Assembly (NCBI RefSeq): GCF_047948215.1
Contig: NC_134460.1
Coordinates: forward strand, 13,389,501 to 13,453,500
DNA from: Lycorma delicatula
Lineage: Eukaryota; Arthropoda; Insecta; Hemiptera; Fulgoridae
Direction: 5' to 3'
Length of the DNA: 64,000 nucleotides
Position numbers and translations under genes: made by a program. Positions within the stretch are counted from its first letter, which is position 1, and the number at the start of each line of letters is the position of its first letter. Of the stretch, positions 34,060 through 44,817 are shown in pieces. The notes beneath the pieces are model-generated. The model was not told where the DNA came from, did no database searches, and saw nothing but the letters and a program-made list of their open reading frames with translations.

Positions 34060-35050
34060 TAGTAATATCAGTATTCTGCTATTTAGCAGGTCCTTACAAA
34101 GAATCGGCTCTTCATTCATTTCTTATTTTCAGCTAACCTTTTTTTATGAACATACCTTCTTTCTACATTAATATCATCGAGCAATTTCCGTCTTCGTCCT
34201 TTCGTAACACATTCCAGTCCATTTTCTTTTTCGATCTCTTGAAGTCTGCAGTAGTGATCTACCCTTTCCCGTTCTCTCTATTGTCTCTTTATTACTAATT
34301 CTGTCTGTCCACTTATTCTTTATATTAAAAGAAACTCTACCGTAACGTAATTGAATTAATTTATATCTCTTTTTAAGTCTCAACGAATTGTTTTATCGAT
34401 TCGCTGTAAAGTTATAACCGAATAAAAATTCTTTGTTACGCAATAATTTTAGTATTTTTATAGATATTTATATTCGTATATAATATATATATTTCTGCTG
34501 TTCTCATCGTATTTTGACTCGTTTATGTGGTCTGTTTGTTCGACTTAAAAGAGACGGTACAAGAGATTTCTCATTGTCCTTTACCCGAATATTTTTTTAA
34601 GATTATTAGCGGCTCTTGCATTTAAAAAAATATGTTCATCTGATTCAGTTGTTTATGTTATTTTTGATTTTATTTAGGAAAGTTTTGGTCGTTTAGTTTA
34701 AAGTTATTTAAAAGTTCCTTGCACCATTTGCGTCTAAAGATTCCTCTTTTATTCCTGGCCAAATTTTTAAGATCCCGATTTCATCAAATTTTTTGAAAGC
34801 GCCCGTTTCCTTTTAGATCATCTATTATTTTTCTCTTGACTGACTTCTAATCTTTGTACTTTTTATCATCGCTTTAATAATTTCTTCTCTAATGATATTT
34901 CCCAGCAACTTCATATTCTGAATTGTTTGGATTAAACTTCTGTTTTCGTTAAGTCTCTTCATTACTTCATTTTTCACTTTTTCTGTCTAATTTTTTTCAA
35001 TCTCTTCTATAACCGTATTTCAAATGACCGCAATACTCCAATGTTTTTTT
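34060..35050 (-). pseudogene. Decayed LINE reverse transcriptase tails
   Basis: Two minus-strand islands show the post-RT signature of insect LINEs. At 35050-34750 conceptual translation gives 'TEKVKNEVMKRLNENRSLIQ' followed by 'LLGNIIREEIIKAMI'. At 34383-34060 it gives 'KWTDRISNKETIERTGKGRS' and 'RKRKW', then 'KLLDDINVERRYVHKKRLAE' and 'FFVRTC'. The pattern 'W-T-(D/E)-x-(V/I)-x-N-E-E/T' followed by 'R-S-L' is the same one seen in copies A-F ('WVDKVTNEEVLRQIDEERS'), but the sequence is different enough to be another family. There are many stops and frameshifts. It may be one insertion split by about 370 bases of other sequence, or two independent ones. Confidence 0.5.
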
Positions 35051-35416
35051 TTTTCATTATTTGTATTGTCTATGTTTATTTATACAGAATTAAAATTCAG
35101 AACGTAACACTTCATAAGAGGCTTATTCAACGTTATCTGTATTCTTAACTGCATAATAACTATTTATTTCTGTTAAAATGCATCTTTAGTCATCAAGCTA
35201 TTCTTAGTTTATTTCGTTTTCACTTTTGTAATCTTTTAATGTGGTACCTTAAGTATCTGTACTGTTATACATTTTTCATACTTCCTTATTTTCAGCAATT
35301 ATTAAAAATAAAATCGATCAACTACTTTAACGTTTAAATATATATTTATTTATTGTTGCGTGTTCCACGGCTCGATCAGGATATTGAGAAGTTGACAATT
35401 TAGAATGTTTATATAA
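35051..35416. other. AT-rich non-coding gap
   Basis: No gene was seen. Short microsatellite-like T and AT runs are present. Confidence 0.5.
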
Positions 35417-36180
35417 AGGCTGTCCCATATAAAACGCAACCCATTAATCACTCATCCATGAAATTTCAAAAGTCAAGCTTACTCCCCTACTCGTTACTGA
35501 AATGGACTCGTCCAACATCTTAACATCGCGGCGACGCAGTAGAACACTACCGATAGTAACAACAATGCAATCATAACGTTCAGTGTATTGCTAGAGGCAA
35601 GATGGTGTTTTCGGTAGATGAACGTGTTTTCATTGTCGAATCGTACTTCAGTACGAAATCGGTGGTTGCAGTACAAGATTTGTTTCGCCATAAGTACCCA
35701 CATAAACCGGCTCCTAACAAAACATCAGTATTAAGGTCAGTCGCAAAATTTAGAGAGACCGGTTCTGTTAATAACAAGGAACACAAAAGATCTGCGTCAG
35801 TGTTGAATACAGATACGGTCGCTGAAATCAAAGACCGATTACTCGCCTCGCCAAATAAATCGATCAGACGTTTGTCTGCTGAAATTAATTTGTTTAAATC
35901 AACCGTTCATCGGGCGACCAAACGATTACAATTACGACCTTATGGCATTCAAACGGTTCATCTACTTCTTGAGCCCGACAAAGAAAAACGGCTGCAATAT
36001 TGTCAACGGTTCCGTCGATTTCTGCGTGAGGGAATTAACGTTATGGATTCGTTATTTTTCACAGATGAAGCACGGTTTCATTTGGACGGCTACGTAAACA
36101 GCCAAAACAGTAGAATTTGGATCGCTGAAAATCCCCACGTTTTTATTCCACATGTATATATAGCCAATAAAAGTAAATAA
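35417..36180 (+). pseudogene. Tc1/mariner-type transposase, 3'-truncated
   Basis: A candidate terminal repeat 'aggctgtcccatataaaacg' (35416-35435) precedes a leader of about 165 bases and an uninterrupted 192-codon frame (35602-36180). The N-terminus 'MVFSVDERVFIVESYF' to about residue 110 is the double helix-turn-helix DNA-binding region, with 'SPNKSIRRLSAEINLFKSTV' as the second. Residues 145-170 ('MDSLFFTDEARFHLDGYVN') carry the first catalytic Asp (D155), and 'RIWIAENPH' follows. The frame then departs into unrelated residues and stops, so the second and third catalytic residues are lost. The protein would act at the element ends in the nucleus. The intact N-terminal frame suggests a fairly recent deletion or a junction with the neighbouring element. 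Confidence 0.75.
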
Positions 36181-36724
36181 AAGCTTTTAAAATCGGTTTT
36201 TTTATTTAAACAAAACATGAAAATTAGACAGAAAATCGTATTATTCTTTCTATACCTAATAAATATTCTTTTTAAACTCTCTTGGGTGTATCAGCATTTA
36301 AGATCAAAAGGGTCATTTCCAACGTGTTCGTTTTTTGTTGAACGCCAAGTAAATCATGGTGTTAATGATGAACATCGTCTGATTCAGCATATTCAGCGTA
36401 GCCCATGCTCTAGTACAAGGCGAATTTCGTATCGCACTTGTTTGTCAGAAAACGAACGAAAATAAAATCTTTATCCTTTCCGCCTGCAGAAGGTTCAAAA
36501 TTTGCAGCCAACAGATTATCCGTAGCTACTAACATCTGTCTCGGCTTCTAGAGAACGCTAATAAGATAATTCAGTTTTATATACTGATGAAGCCACTTTT
36601 ACGACAGACAGTCTTCAATTCTGAAAATAGTTGTTTATGGAGCGAAGACAATCCACGTGGTACTGTGGAAACTAGTTTCCAATATAGATTTCACATTAAT
36701 GTTTGGTGTGACATTATTTATAGC

Positions 36725-38493
36725 GTTCAGAAGTGGAAAGAGAAATGAACATTGGTAAAATAGACGGAGCATACAGGAAAGTTAAGGAAAATTTTGGGGT
36801 ACATAAATTAAAATGTAATAATGTGTTAAACAAAGATGGTACACCAATATATAATACGAAAGGTAAAGTCGATAGATGGGTGGAATATATTGAAGAGTTA
36901 TACGGAGGAAATGAATTAGAAAATGGTTTTATAGAGGAAGAAGAGGAAGTTGAGGAGGATGAAATGGGAGAAACAATACTGAGATCTGAATTTAAGAGAG
37001 CATTAAAAGATTTAAATGGCAGAAAGGCTCCTGGAATAGACGGAATACCTGTAGAATTACTTCGCAGTGCAGGGGAGGAGGGAGGAGGCGATTGATAGAT
37101 TATACAAACTGGTGTGTAATATTTATGAAAAAGGGGAATTTCCGTCAGACTTCAAAAAAAGTGTTATAGTAATGATACCAAAGAAATCAGGGGCAGATAA
37201 ATGTGAAGAATACAGAACAATTAGTTTAACTAGTCATGCATCAAAAATCTTAACTAGAATTCTATACAGAAGATTTGAGAGGAGAGTGGAGGAAGTGTTA
37301 GGAGAAGACCAATTTGGTTTCAGGAAAAGTATAGGGACAAGGGAAGCAATTTTAGGCCTCAGATTAATAGTAGAAGGAAGATTAAAGAAAAACAAACCGA
37401 CATACTTGGCGTTTATAGACCTAGAAAAGGCATTCGATAACGTAGACTGGAATAAAATGTTCAGCATTTTAAAAAAATTAGGGTTCAAATACAGAGATAG
37501 AAGAACAATTGCTAACATGTACAGGAACCAAACAGCAACAGTAGCAATTGAAGAACATAAGAAAGAAGCCATAATAAGAAAGGGAGTCCGACAAGGATGT
37601 TCTCTATCTCCGTTACTTTTTAATCTTTACGTGGAACTAGCAGTTAATGATGTTAAAGAACAATTTAGATTCAGAGTAACAGTACAAGGTGAAAAGATAA
37701 AGATGCTACGATTTGCTGATGATATAGTAATTCTAGCCAAGAATAAAAAGGATTTAGAAGAAACAATGAACGGCATAGACGAAGTCCTACGCAAGAACTA
37801 TCGCATGAAAATAAACAAAAACAAAACAAAAGTAATGAAATGTAGTAGAAATAACAAAGATGGACCGCTGAATGTGAAAATAGGAGGAGAAAAGATTATG
37901 GAGGTAGAAGAATTTTGTTATTTGGGAAGTAGAATTACTAAAGATGGACGAAGCAGGAGCGATATAAAATGCCGAATAGCACAAGCTAAACGAGCCTTCA
38001 GTAAGAAATATAAGTTGTTTACATCAAAAATTAATTTAAATGTCAGGAAAAGATTTTTGAAAGTGTATGTTTGGAGTGTCGCTTTATATGGAAGTGAAAC
38101 TTGGACAATGGGAGTATCTGAGAAGAAAAGGTTAGAAGCTTTTGAAATGTGGTGCTATAGGAGAATGTTAAAGATCAGATGGGTGGATAAAGTGACAAAT
38201 GAGGAGGTATTGCGGCAAATAGATGAAGAAAGAAGCATTTGGAAAAATATAGTTAAAAGAAGAGACAGACTTATAGGCCACATACTAAGGCATCCTGGAA
38301 TAGTCGCTTTGATATTGGAAGGACAGGTAGAAGGAAAACATTGTGTAGGCAGGCCACGTTTTGAATATGTAAAACAAATTGTTAGGGATGTAGGATGGGG
38401 AGGGTATACTGAAATGAAACGACTAGCACTAGATAGGGAATCTTGGAGAGCCGCATCAAACCAGTCAAATGACTGAAGACAAAAAAAAAAAAA
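36725..38493 (+). mobile_element. APE-type LINE, copy E, nested, with 12-bp target duplication
   Basis: 'attatttatagc' occurs at 36713-36724 and 38494-38505, the second copy directly after the poly(A) run. The element is 5'-truncated in the linker between endonuclease and RT ('gttcagaagtggaaag') and has a complete 3' end. It is inserted in the Tc1-type transposase on the same strand. Confidence 0.95.
36733..38476 (+). pseudogene. LINE copy E: linker and complete reverse transcriptase, one frameshift
   Basis: The best RT of the family in this window. The first frame (36733-37095) has the linker 'YGGNELENGFIEEEEEVEED' and 'LNGRKAPGIDGIPVELLRSA'. A 7-base duplication 'ggaggag' (37074-37080 repeated at 37081-37087) shifts the phase. 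The second frame (37067-38476, 469 codons) then runs unbroken: 'EDQFGFRKSIGTREAI' (80-95), 'FIDLEKAFDNVDW' with catalytic D118, 'RKGVRQGCSLSPLLFNLY', 'FADD' at 216-219, the thumb 'YRMKINKNKTKVMKCSRNNK', and a C-terminus to 'ASNQSND'. RT would copy element RNA at a nicked target. The endonuclease is absent, so it is inactive. Divergence from copy F is slight. Confidence 0.85.
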
Positions 38494-38893
38494 ATTATTT
38501 ATAGCAACATTCTGGAAAACCTTACGGTAGATTGCGTACGTTCATTTTTCGAAAAGTAATTGTTCGGCTCGTTTGGAGGATGTACAAACTACATCGCAAA
38601 TGATTTTCCAGCAAGATGGTGCAACGCCACATATTTCTTTAGTAGCTAGAAATCACGTGAATGCTAATTTCTTATACTGGGTCGGACGTGGTGCTTCTAT
38701 CACGTGACTTAACGACACTACATTACTTCATTTGGGTCTATATGAAAACGATAGCCTACAAACAAAATGTTAATACTAAAGAAGAGTTACTCATTAAAAT
38801 ACTAAATGCTATTGAATTTATTCGAAACAATCCTGAGGTGATAAGGAAAACCACGGGAAATATTTTACGTCGGGCAGAGTACATTGTGAAGTA

Positions 38894-40279
38894 GGGAATT
38901 TAGAACAATTGGTATAACCGAGGTGTTTTTATTATGTTACCATTTATTATTTCATATATTTTATTTTTTTGTTTTGCTATATTAAATAAGTTATTATTCT
39001 CTCTAGTCTCAATAAGATTCTACTATAAATTTCTCTTTTTGTCTTAAAGATTTGTTTATTTCAAATCTTTTAAAATAAGAAAATAGTCATTGGCAATAAT
39101 AAATAATTTTTCAGATTTATTTTTCAGGTCGGTTTTAGTTTTAAGCTCTGTACTAACACCAAGCAAATTCTTATCTTTGTCACTCTTTTCCGCTAACCGT
39201 TTAAAAAAGAATAAATAAATAAAAATAGAACTTTAAGGAAAGATTATGCACGAACCAAAGTAATAAAATAATGAGTTAATTAACATAAAAATATAAGTAA
39301 ATGCTATTGAAATTAAATTTATAATTTTATTTAGGTAGAAAAACAACTTTAATTTTTTCATATTTTCTTTCGAAAACCAAAGTGGAAAAAGGTAGTGAAA
39401 TTATTACCTGTTTAAGAATGTTTATTATCCAATAGTGTTGAATAAAAATACCCTATAACATCTTCAAATAAGGAGAGGCTTTATTGTACTAATTTATTTA
39501 TAAATATGCGTTATTATAGTATATATATATTTTACAATTCAAGCGAATTCTCTTTATTCAAAAATATTTCCCCTCCATACAAACCTTTATAACACGCAAG
39601 ACATCTTAAACAAAACACGTTGCGGGGCTGCTAAATTCAACACTATATTTCTACTTTTAGCTGCTTAGAAATGCAAAATTCATCCGTGTCAGCATAAATT
39701 GTAATGTATTTTAACTAAATTTAAAAAATAATAAAAGTTGAACATAAGAAAATGGAATTTTGTATTTGTTTCTGCGGTATAATAAAAAAAAAAATTATTT
39801 AAAACAAAATATGAGTTTTTATGGATAAAAATTAAATTTAAAATACCTTTTTATTTTTGATGAAAATATATCAGCTATTTCAAATCGAATAGCAATTCTT
39901 TCAGGATAAGAAGCGCAATTATTTTGTTTATTTATTAAAGCCAATAATATAATATTAAAAACCAATGAGATGGCATGTAAATTATTTGATCATTTTCCAA
40001 AAATATTAATTAAAATAAACTAGTCATTCCAAAAGTCTTACTAAAAACTAAAAATAATATTTTTTTAATCCTTTTCTTATTTTTGAGTTTTTACAGTTCA
40101 CTGCAAATTAAAAAACAAAATATTTCTTACTTATTACCCTTAATTTGGTTCCGACGTCAACAAACTGAAATTTGAATATTTTCCTTTTAGAAAATAAATC
40201 TACTGTTCAGTCTCCGCACGAACTTTCTCTAAAAAACAAAAAATAACAAAAAACATCCGTTGAAAACCTTTGATCTTTT
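38894..40279. other. AT-rich non-coding stretch
   Basis: No gene or repeat was recognised beyond the end of the Tc1-type remnant, whose right terminal repeat I could not place. Confidence 0.55.
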
Positions 40280-40287
40280 TTAAACCT

Positions 40288-41800
40288 TTTTTTTTTTTTT
40301 TGTCTTCAGTCATTTGACTGGTTTGATGCAGCTCTCCAAGATTCCCTATCTAGTGCTAGTCGTTTCATTTCAGTATACCCTCTACATCCTACATCCCTAA
40401 CAATTTGTTTTACATATTCCAAACGTGGCCTGCCTACACAATTTTTCCCTTCTACCTGTCCTTCCAAAATTAAAGCGACTATTCCAGGATGCCTTAGTAT
40501 GTGGCCTATAAGTCTGTCTCTTCTTTTAACTATATTTTTCCAAATGCTTCTTTCTTCATCTATTTGCCGCAATACCTCCTCATTTGTCACTTTATCCACC
40601 CATCTGATTTTTAACATTCTCCTATAGCACCACATTTCAAAAGCTTCTAACCTTTTCTTCTCAGATACTCCGATTGTCCAAGTTTCACTTCCATATAAAG
40701 CGACACTCCAAACATACACTTTCAAAAATCTTTTCCTGACATTTAAATTAATTTTTGATGTAAACAACTTATATTTCTTACTAAAGGCTCGTTTAGCTTG
40801 TGCTATTCGGCATTTTATATCGCTCCTGCTTCGTCCATCTTTAGTAATTCTACATCCCAAATAACAAAATTCTTCTACCTCCATAATCTTTTCTCCTCCT
40901 ATTTTCACATTCAGTGGTCCATCTTTGTTATTTCTACTACATTTCATTACTTTTGTTTTGTTCTTGTTTATTTTCATGCGATAGTTCTTGCGTAGGACTT
41001 TATCTATGCCGTTCATTGTTTCTTCTAAATCCTTTTTATTCTCGGCTAGAATTACTATATCATCAGCAAATCGTAGCATCTTTATCTTTTCACCTTGTAC
41101 TGTTACTCCGAATCTAAATTGTTCTTTAACATCATTAACTGCTAGTTCCATGTAAAGATTAAAAAGTAACGGAGATAGGGAACATCCTTGTCGGACTCCC
41201 TTTCTTATTAGGGCTTCTTTCTTATGTTCTTCAATTGTTATTGTTGCTGTTTGGTTCCTGTACATGTTAGCAATTGTTCTTCTATCTCTGTATTTGAACC
41301 CTAATTTTTTTTAAATGCTGAACATTTTATTCCAGTCTACGTTATCAAAAGCCTTTTCTAGGTCTATAAACGCCAAGTATGTTGGTTTGTTTTTCTTTAA
41401 TCTTCCTTCTACTATTAATCTGAGGCCTAAAATTGCTTCCCTTGTCCCTATACTTTTCCTGAAACCAAATTGGTCTTCTCCTAACACTTCTTCCACTCTC
41501 CTCTCAATTCTTCTGTATAAAATTCTAGTTAAGATTTTTGATGCATGACTAGTTAAACTAATTGTTCTGTATTCTTCACATTTATCTGCCCCTGCTTTCT
41601 TTCGTATCATTACTATAACACTTTTTTTGAAGTCTGACGGAAATTCCCCTTTTTCATAAATATTACACACCAGTTTGTATAATCTATCAATCGCCTCCTC
41701 CCCTGCACTGCGCAGTAATTCTACAGGTATTCCGTCTATTCCAGGAGCCTTTCTGCCATTTAAATCTTTTAATGCTCTCTTAAATTCAGATCTCAGTATT
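40288..41800 (-). mobile_element. APE-type LINE, copy F, with target duplication
   Basis: 'ttaaacct' flanks the copy at 40280-40287 and 41801-41808, extendable to 10 bp with the adjoining T pair. The poly(A) is the T-run 40288-40301. The 5' truncation lies at 'tactgagatctgaattt', the residues 'LRSEFKRAL' of the linker. Confidence 0.9.
40306..41670 (-). pseudogene. LINE copy F: reverse transcriptase with a single premature stop
   Basis: The frame 41670-41311 (119 codons) covers 'MCNIYEKGEFPSDFKKSVIV', 'GFRKSIGTREAI' and 'FIDLEKAFDNVDWNKMFSI', then ends at a TAA at the place where copy E has TTA (Leu), a single-base change at about 41309. The same frame reopens at once: 41265-40306 (319 codons) contains 'RKGVRQGCSLSPLLFNLYME', 'MLRFADDIVILAEN' (FADD at 66-69), 'SVALYGSETWTIGVSEKK' and the shared terminus 'ASNQSND'. 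Apart from this nonsense change and the 5' truncation no lesion is evident, so it is one of the youngest copies here. Confidence 0.85.
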
Positions 41801-41808
41801 TTAAACCT

Positions 41809-42880
41809 ATCAAAAAAAAATCCCTTTCGGCACGCCGGAAGGTGGAGGTAGATTTCACTGGTTCTAAGTAGGGAATAAAAAAGATTTCCACCTTAAAGTT
41901 AAGAAAAACGTCAAATTTACTGAATTAACAACAGTTGCATGTAAAAAAAAGTTTCAAATGTTTAGCATACGACAACAAGCCCCATCTTCTTAATTCAACA
42001 ATTCCAGTAATATTTTGGTTATCTCTTGCCGTAATGGTCGGCAATATCAAAACTTGTTTCAGACCAAAATTTACGGTGATGTTCAGAGGACTAACGACCA
42101 CTTTAAACCGATTCGATACTGTGCCTATTAAGGGAGTTATGATATTTTATGTCTTTGAAACCCCATTTTTTCCATCCCCTGGGCCAATGTTTGGTGATAT
42201 CAAAAAACTTTACTTAAATAAATTTTAGGCCCCTTTTGCTCATTAATGAACTCGACCGAGATTTTGGGTCGTTATATTTTATGTATCCATTTGAAACTGA
42301 TTGGTGAAAAATTACGGCACTTATCGTGTCCACAATAAGTGAAATATATATATAAATGTTTGTATAAACTTTTGAACTGTCAGTAGGTTTGGGGTCTGGG
42401 GGATGTGAAACGCGAAGATATGTCGAAATTTTCCGGAAGTCGAATCATGGTACCCATTACTTATATACTTTCTTATGCAATCTGCCTAATAATTAAAGAT
42501 TGAAATAAAAGGGTTTGGTACTTATAAAGCTGATTTTTTCATTTAACGAAACAATTTTCTGATTTTTTAAAAAAGGTGGTTTCAATTTGACCCGAGTAAA
42601 GATTTTTCGTTTTTTTGGATTTTCAAGTTTAAAAATCGATAATTTAAGTTTGAACCGTTTAAAATTGAATTTGAATTTTGAGGTCATAAATTTGGGTCAG
42701 ATTAAAGGGTTTTTAATCGACTGTTATAGGTAAAAACCTTATGTTTATATGTATTGATCTCTAACAGGCTTTATACCTCGGGAACAATTTAACTTGGGGT
42801 CATAAAATTGTTTATTTAGGAAAATTATAAATATTTATCATATGGGGAATTTGGGGAGGTATTTAAAAATATAAATCTCT
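41809..42880. other. Non-coding stretch
   Basis: No gene was recognised. The text around 41820-42240 ('cggcacgccggaaggtgga', 'tttgaaaccccattttttcc') looks like dispersed repeat sequence, but no second copy is visible in the window. Confidence 0.5.
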
Positions 42881-42882
42881 CT

Positions 42883-43020
42883 CCGTAACGGAATGGTTAC
42901 GTCTCGGCCATTCATTTGGAGGTCCCAGCTTCGAGTCCCTGTCAGGTATGGCATTTTTCATACGCTACAGAATTCCATTTCCTTATCCTACGTACAAGCT
43001 TATTTGGTGATATTAAAAAA
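42883..43020 (+). repeat. SINE family 2 (tRNA-derived)
   Basis: A box-A-like 'taacggaatggttacg' and box-B-like 'agcttcgagtccc' lie 33 bases apart, followed by 'gtcaggtatggcatttttca' and 'tacgctacagaattccattt'. The copy at 58397 has the same layout and tail. The acceptor stem does not pair, so it is a SINE head and not a tRNA gene. Confidence 0.65.
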
Positions 43021-44769
43021 ACATTTTCCTCAACTTGATTAGGGGTTGGACCTTTTTCTCAAGGTTGGTTTTTAGGTTTTCAGAAAATAATTTTAGATGC
43101 ATGGTAGGAATATTTTTGGAAAAAACAGTCTAGCCACGGAAATTTTTTATTTTTTAGTTTTATTTACCAATTTGAAATTTTTATTACTTTTCTTTAATTG
43201 AAAGATTGTAATAGTGGGAAGTTATATTATCCTTATCGAAGAGTTGCGAGAATAATATACTTTCCTACTTAAAATAGGATATTTATACATTTTTTCAACC
43301 CACTCTTTATGATATTTTTAAAATTACTTTAGTCATTTTAATAAAAATACGGAAATAATTTTTAACTAGTGTCACAGAATAGAAGGTAAATTATTATTAA
43401 TTAATTTTTCGTTCTAATTTTCGTATATATTGTAATCTATAATGTTCTAGTCTAAAAAACTTACATTTCTTAATCACAGTTTGAAATGACTCCATTTTGG
43501 TATTGTTATAATAAAACTTTCTTTGTTTTATCTATGCCATTAAAATAATATAAAACTCTGTATCCTATTTGCAATTTAGAATAAGAACATATAGGAATGT
43601 ATTCTTTTACAATCTGTTTCACTTTTACGGCAAATATGGTATAGTACGAGTATGTGCTATAAAAAAGGAGAAACAAATGAGAAAATTGAGATAATTGTAC
43701 CGAATATCATTGCCATTTTTCCTTTTTTTTTTGTGTATGGGATTTACAGGAGGATACCATGAACGTATAAAATGTAAAAAAAAAAAGATAACAAAGTTGT
43801 AATGCTTTCCTTGCACTGGTTATTTTTATTCTTATATAGTGAAAAAATAATGTTGCATGATAGATAGTTAACTGATTTCTTTTTTGGGTGGGGTTATTTA
43901 TGATGAAATTGTCATTATATGTTTAAATAAGCCAAAAACGTTTTTAAAGAACAAAAAATTTGTATTCTTATTTTTTTCTTTACTCCTCAACTTTAAAATT
44001 ACCTTCCCAGAAATGTAATTTTCTTTTAAGTGAAAATTACGTTTTTTTATATTTACTTTGTTAAAGGAAAGAAACTGACAAAAATTACGTTGAAAAATGT
44101 ACAACCAATAACCTAAGATTTCGTTTAACCTAAGTTACCTAAGATTTCGTTTTTTTGGTTGTGGGGAGGGGGGTAAATTGTATTGTGATATTATTATTAA
44201 AATTTTAAATAACCAAAGTAGTTTTAAAAAATCAATATTTTTACCTCCCAACCTAATCTCCCCCACTACAGTATTGCTCCCAAAGTATTTTTATTTTATT
44301 TTTTTTTGTAATTTGCATTACTACTATGCCTAGGAAGAAATAAAAAATATGTAATAAAAAAAAAATATATTATTTGATTTTTAGGGAAAGAGGGGAATTT
44401 TGGAACATTTCTTTTTTAATGGTAAAATAAGCATACTCGCATGTACTGAGATTTAATATATAGTGGTGTTATGTTTGCAAAATTTTGAGATAATTGATAC
44501 CAAAAAACCATCTACCCGGTGGAGATATTAACCCTAAATTTTGCGCAACAAATTGTCACGTACAAAATTTCATAAAGATCGGTTTATCCAGACAAAAGTT
44601 ATTAACCTTCAAACATGTCAACACACGTAGTACGTACATTTCCCCAATTCTTTTGTCGTTTGGAACCACAGCCATGAAACGTCGAGAAATGCAAAATATC
44701 CATACCCCAGTCTTTCATTACTATACTTTCCTTGATGATGCCAGGAAAGTAAAAAGGTGAATAAATTAT
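43021..44769. other. AT-rich non-coding stretch
   Basis: No gene was recognised. A region at 44460-44755 ends 'actttccttgatgatgccag' plus 'gaaagtaaa', a short inverted terminus like those of MITEs. The opposite end is uncertain. Confidence 0.5.
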
Positions 44770-44817
44770 CTTTGTGTGTGTGTGTGTGTGTGCGCGCGCA
44801 CACACACACACACAAAG
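44770..44817. repeat. (TG)n-(CG)n-(CA)n near-palindrome
   Basis: An uninterrupted alternating purine-pyrimidine run: TG repeats, a 'cgcgcgc' centre, then CA repeats, framed by 'cttt' and 'aaag'. It can form a hairpin or left-handed Z-DNA. The Cys/Val and His/Thr repeat frames here are artefacts of it. Confidence 0.95.

Larger units (their letters stand above)
36320..38893 (+). pseudogene. Second Tc1/mariner-type transposase, interrupted by LINE copy E
   Basis: The transposase is split by a 1.77-kb insertion. The left part (36320-36712) reads 'FFVERQVNHGVNDEHRLIQH', 'SPCSSTRRISYRTCLSE', 'DEATFTTDSL', and after a one-base shift 'NSENSCLWSEDNPRGTVETS' and 'FHINVWCDII'. After LINE E and its duplicated target, the right part (38506-38893) continues 'FQQDGATPHISLVARNHVNA', which contains the second catalytic Asp, and, after damage at the third acidic site, 'DLTTLHYFIWVYMKTIAYKQ' to a C-terminus 'RRAEYIVK'. 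Both halves are in register once the insertion is removed. This is a different transposase from the one just upstream because both contain their own first catalytic region. Several stops mean it was dead or dying when the LINE landed. Confidence 0.75.

Noticed and set aside
36217..36465. 82-codon frame with a hydrophobic start (possible membrane protein)
   Set aside because: Its second half is the helix-turn-helix region of the second Tc1-type transposase. The hydrophobic start is upstream AT-rich sequence read in frame.
37787..37984. A 65-codon antisense frame ('MCYSAFYIAPASSIFSN...') recurring in almost every LINE copy
   Set aside because: It is the complement of the RT C-terminal coding sequence. 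It recurs only because the LINE recurs, and its composition is that of a shadow frame.
43250..44755. A 1.5-kb element bounded by 'tactttcct' and 'aggaaagta'
   Set aside because: The shared ends are too short and A/T-rich, and no duplication or internal similarity supports one unit.
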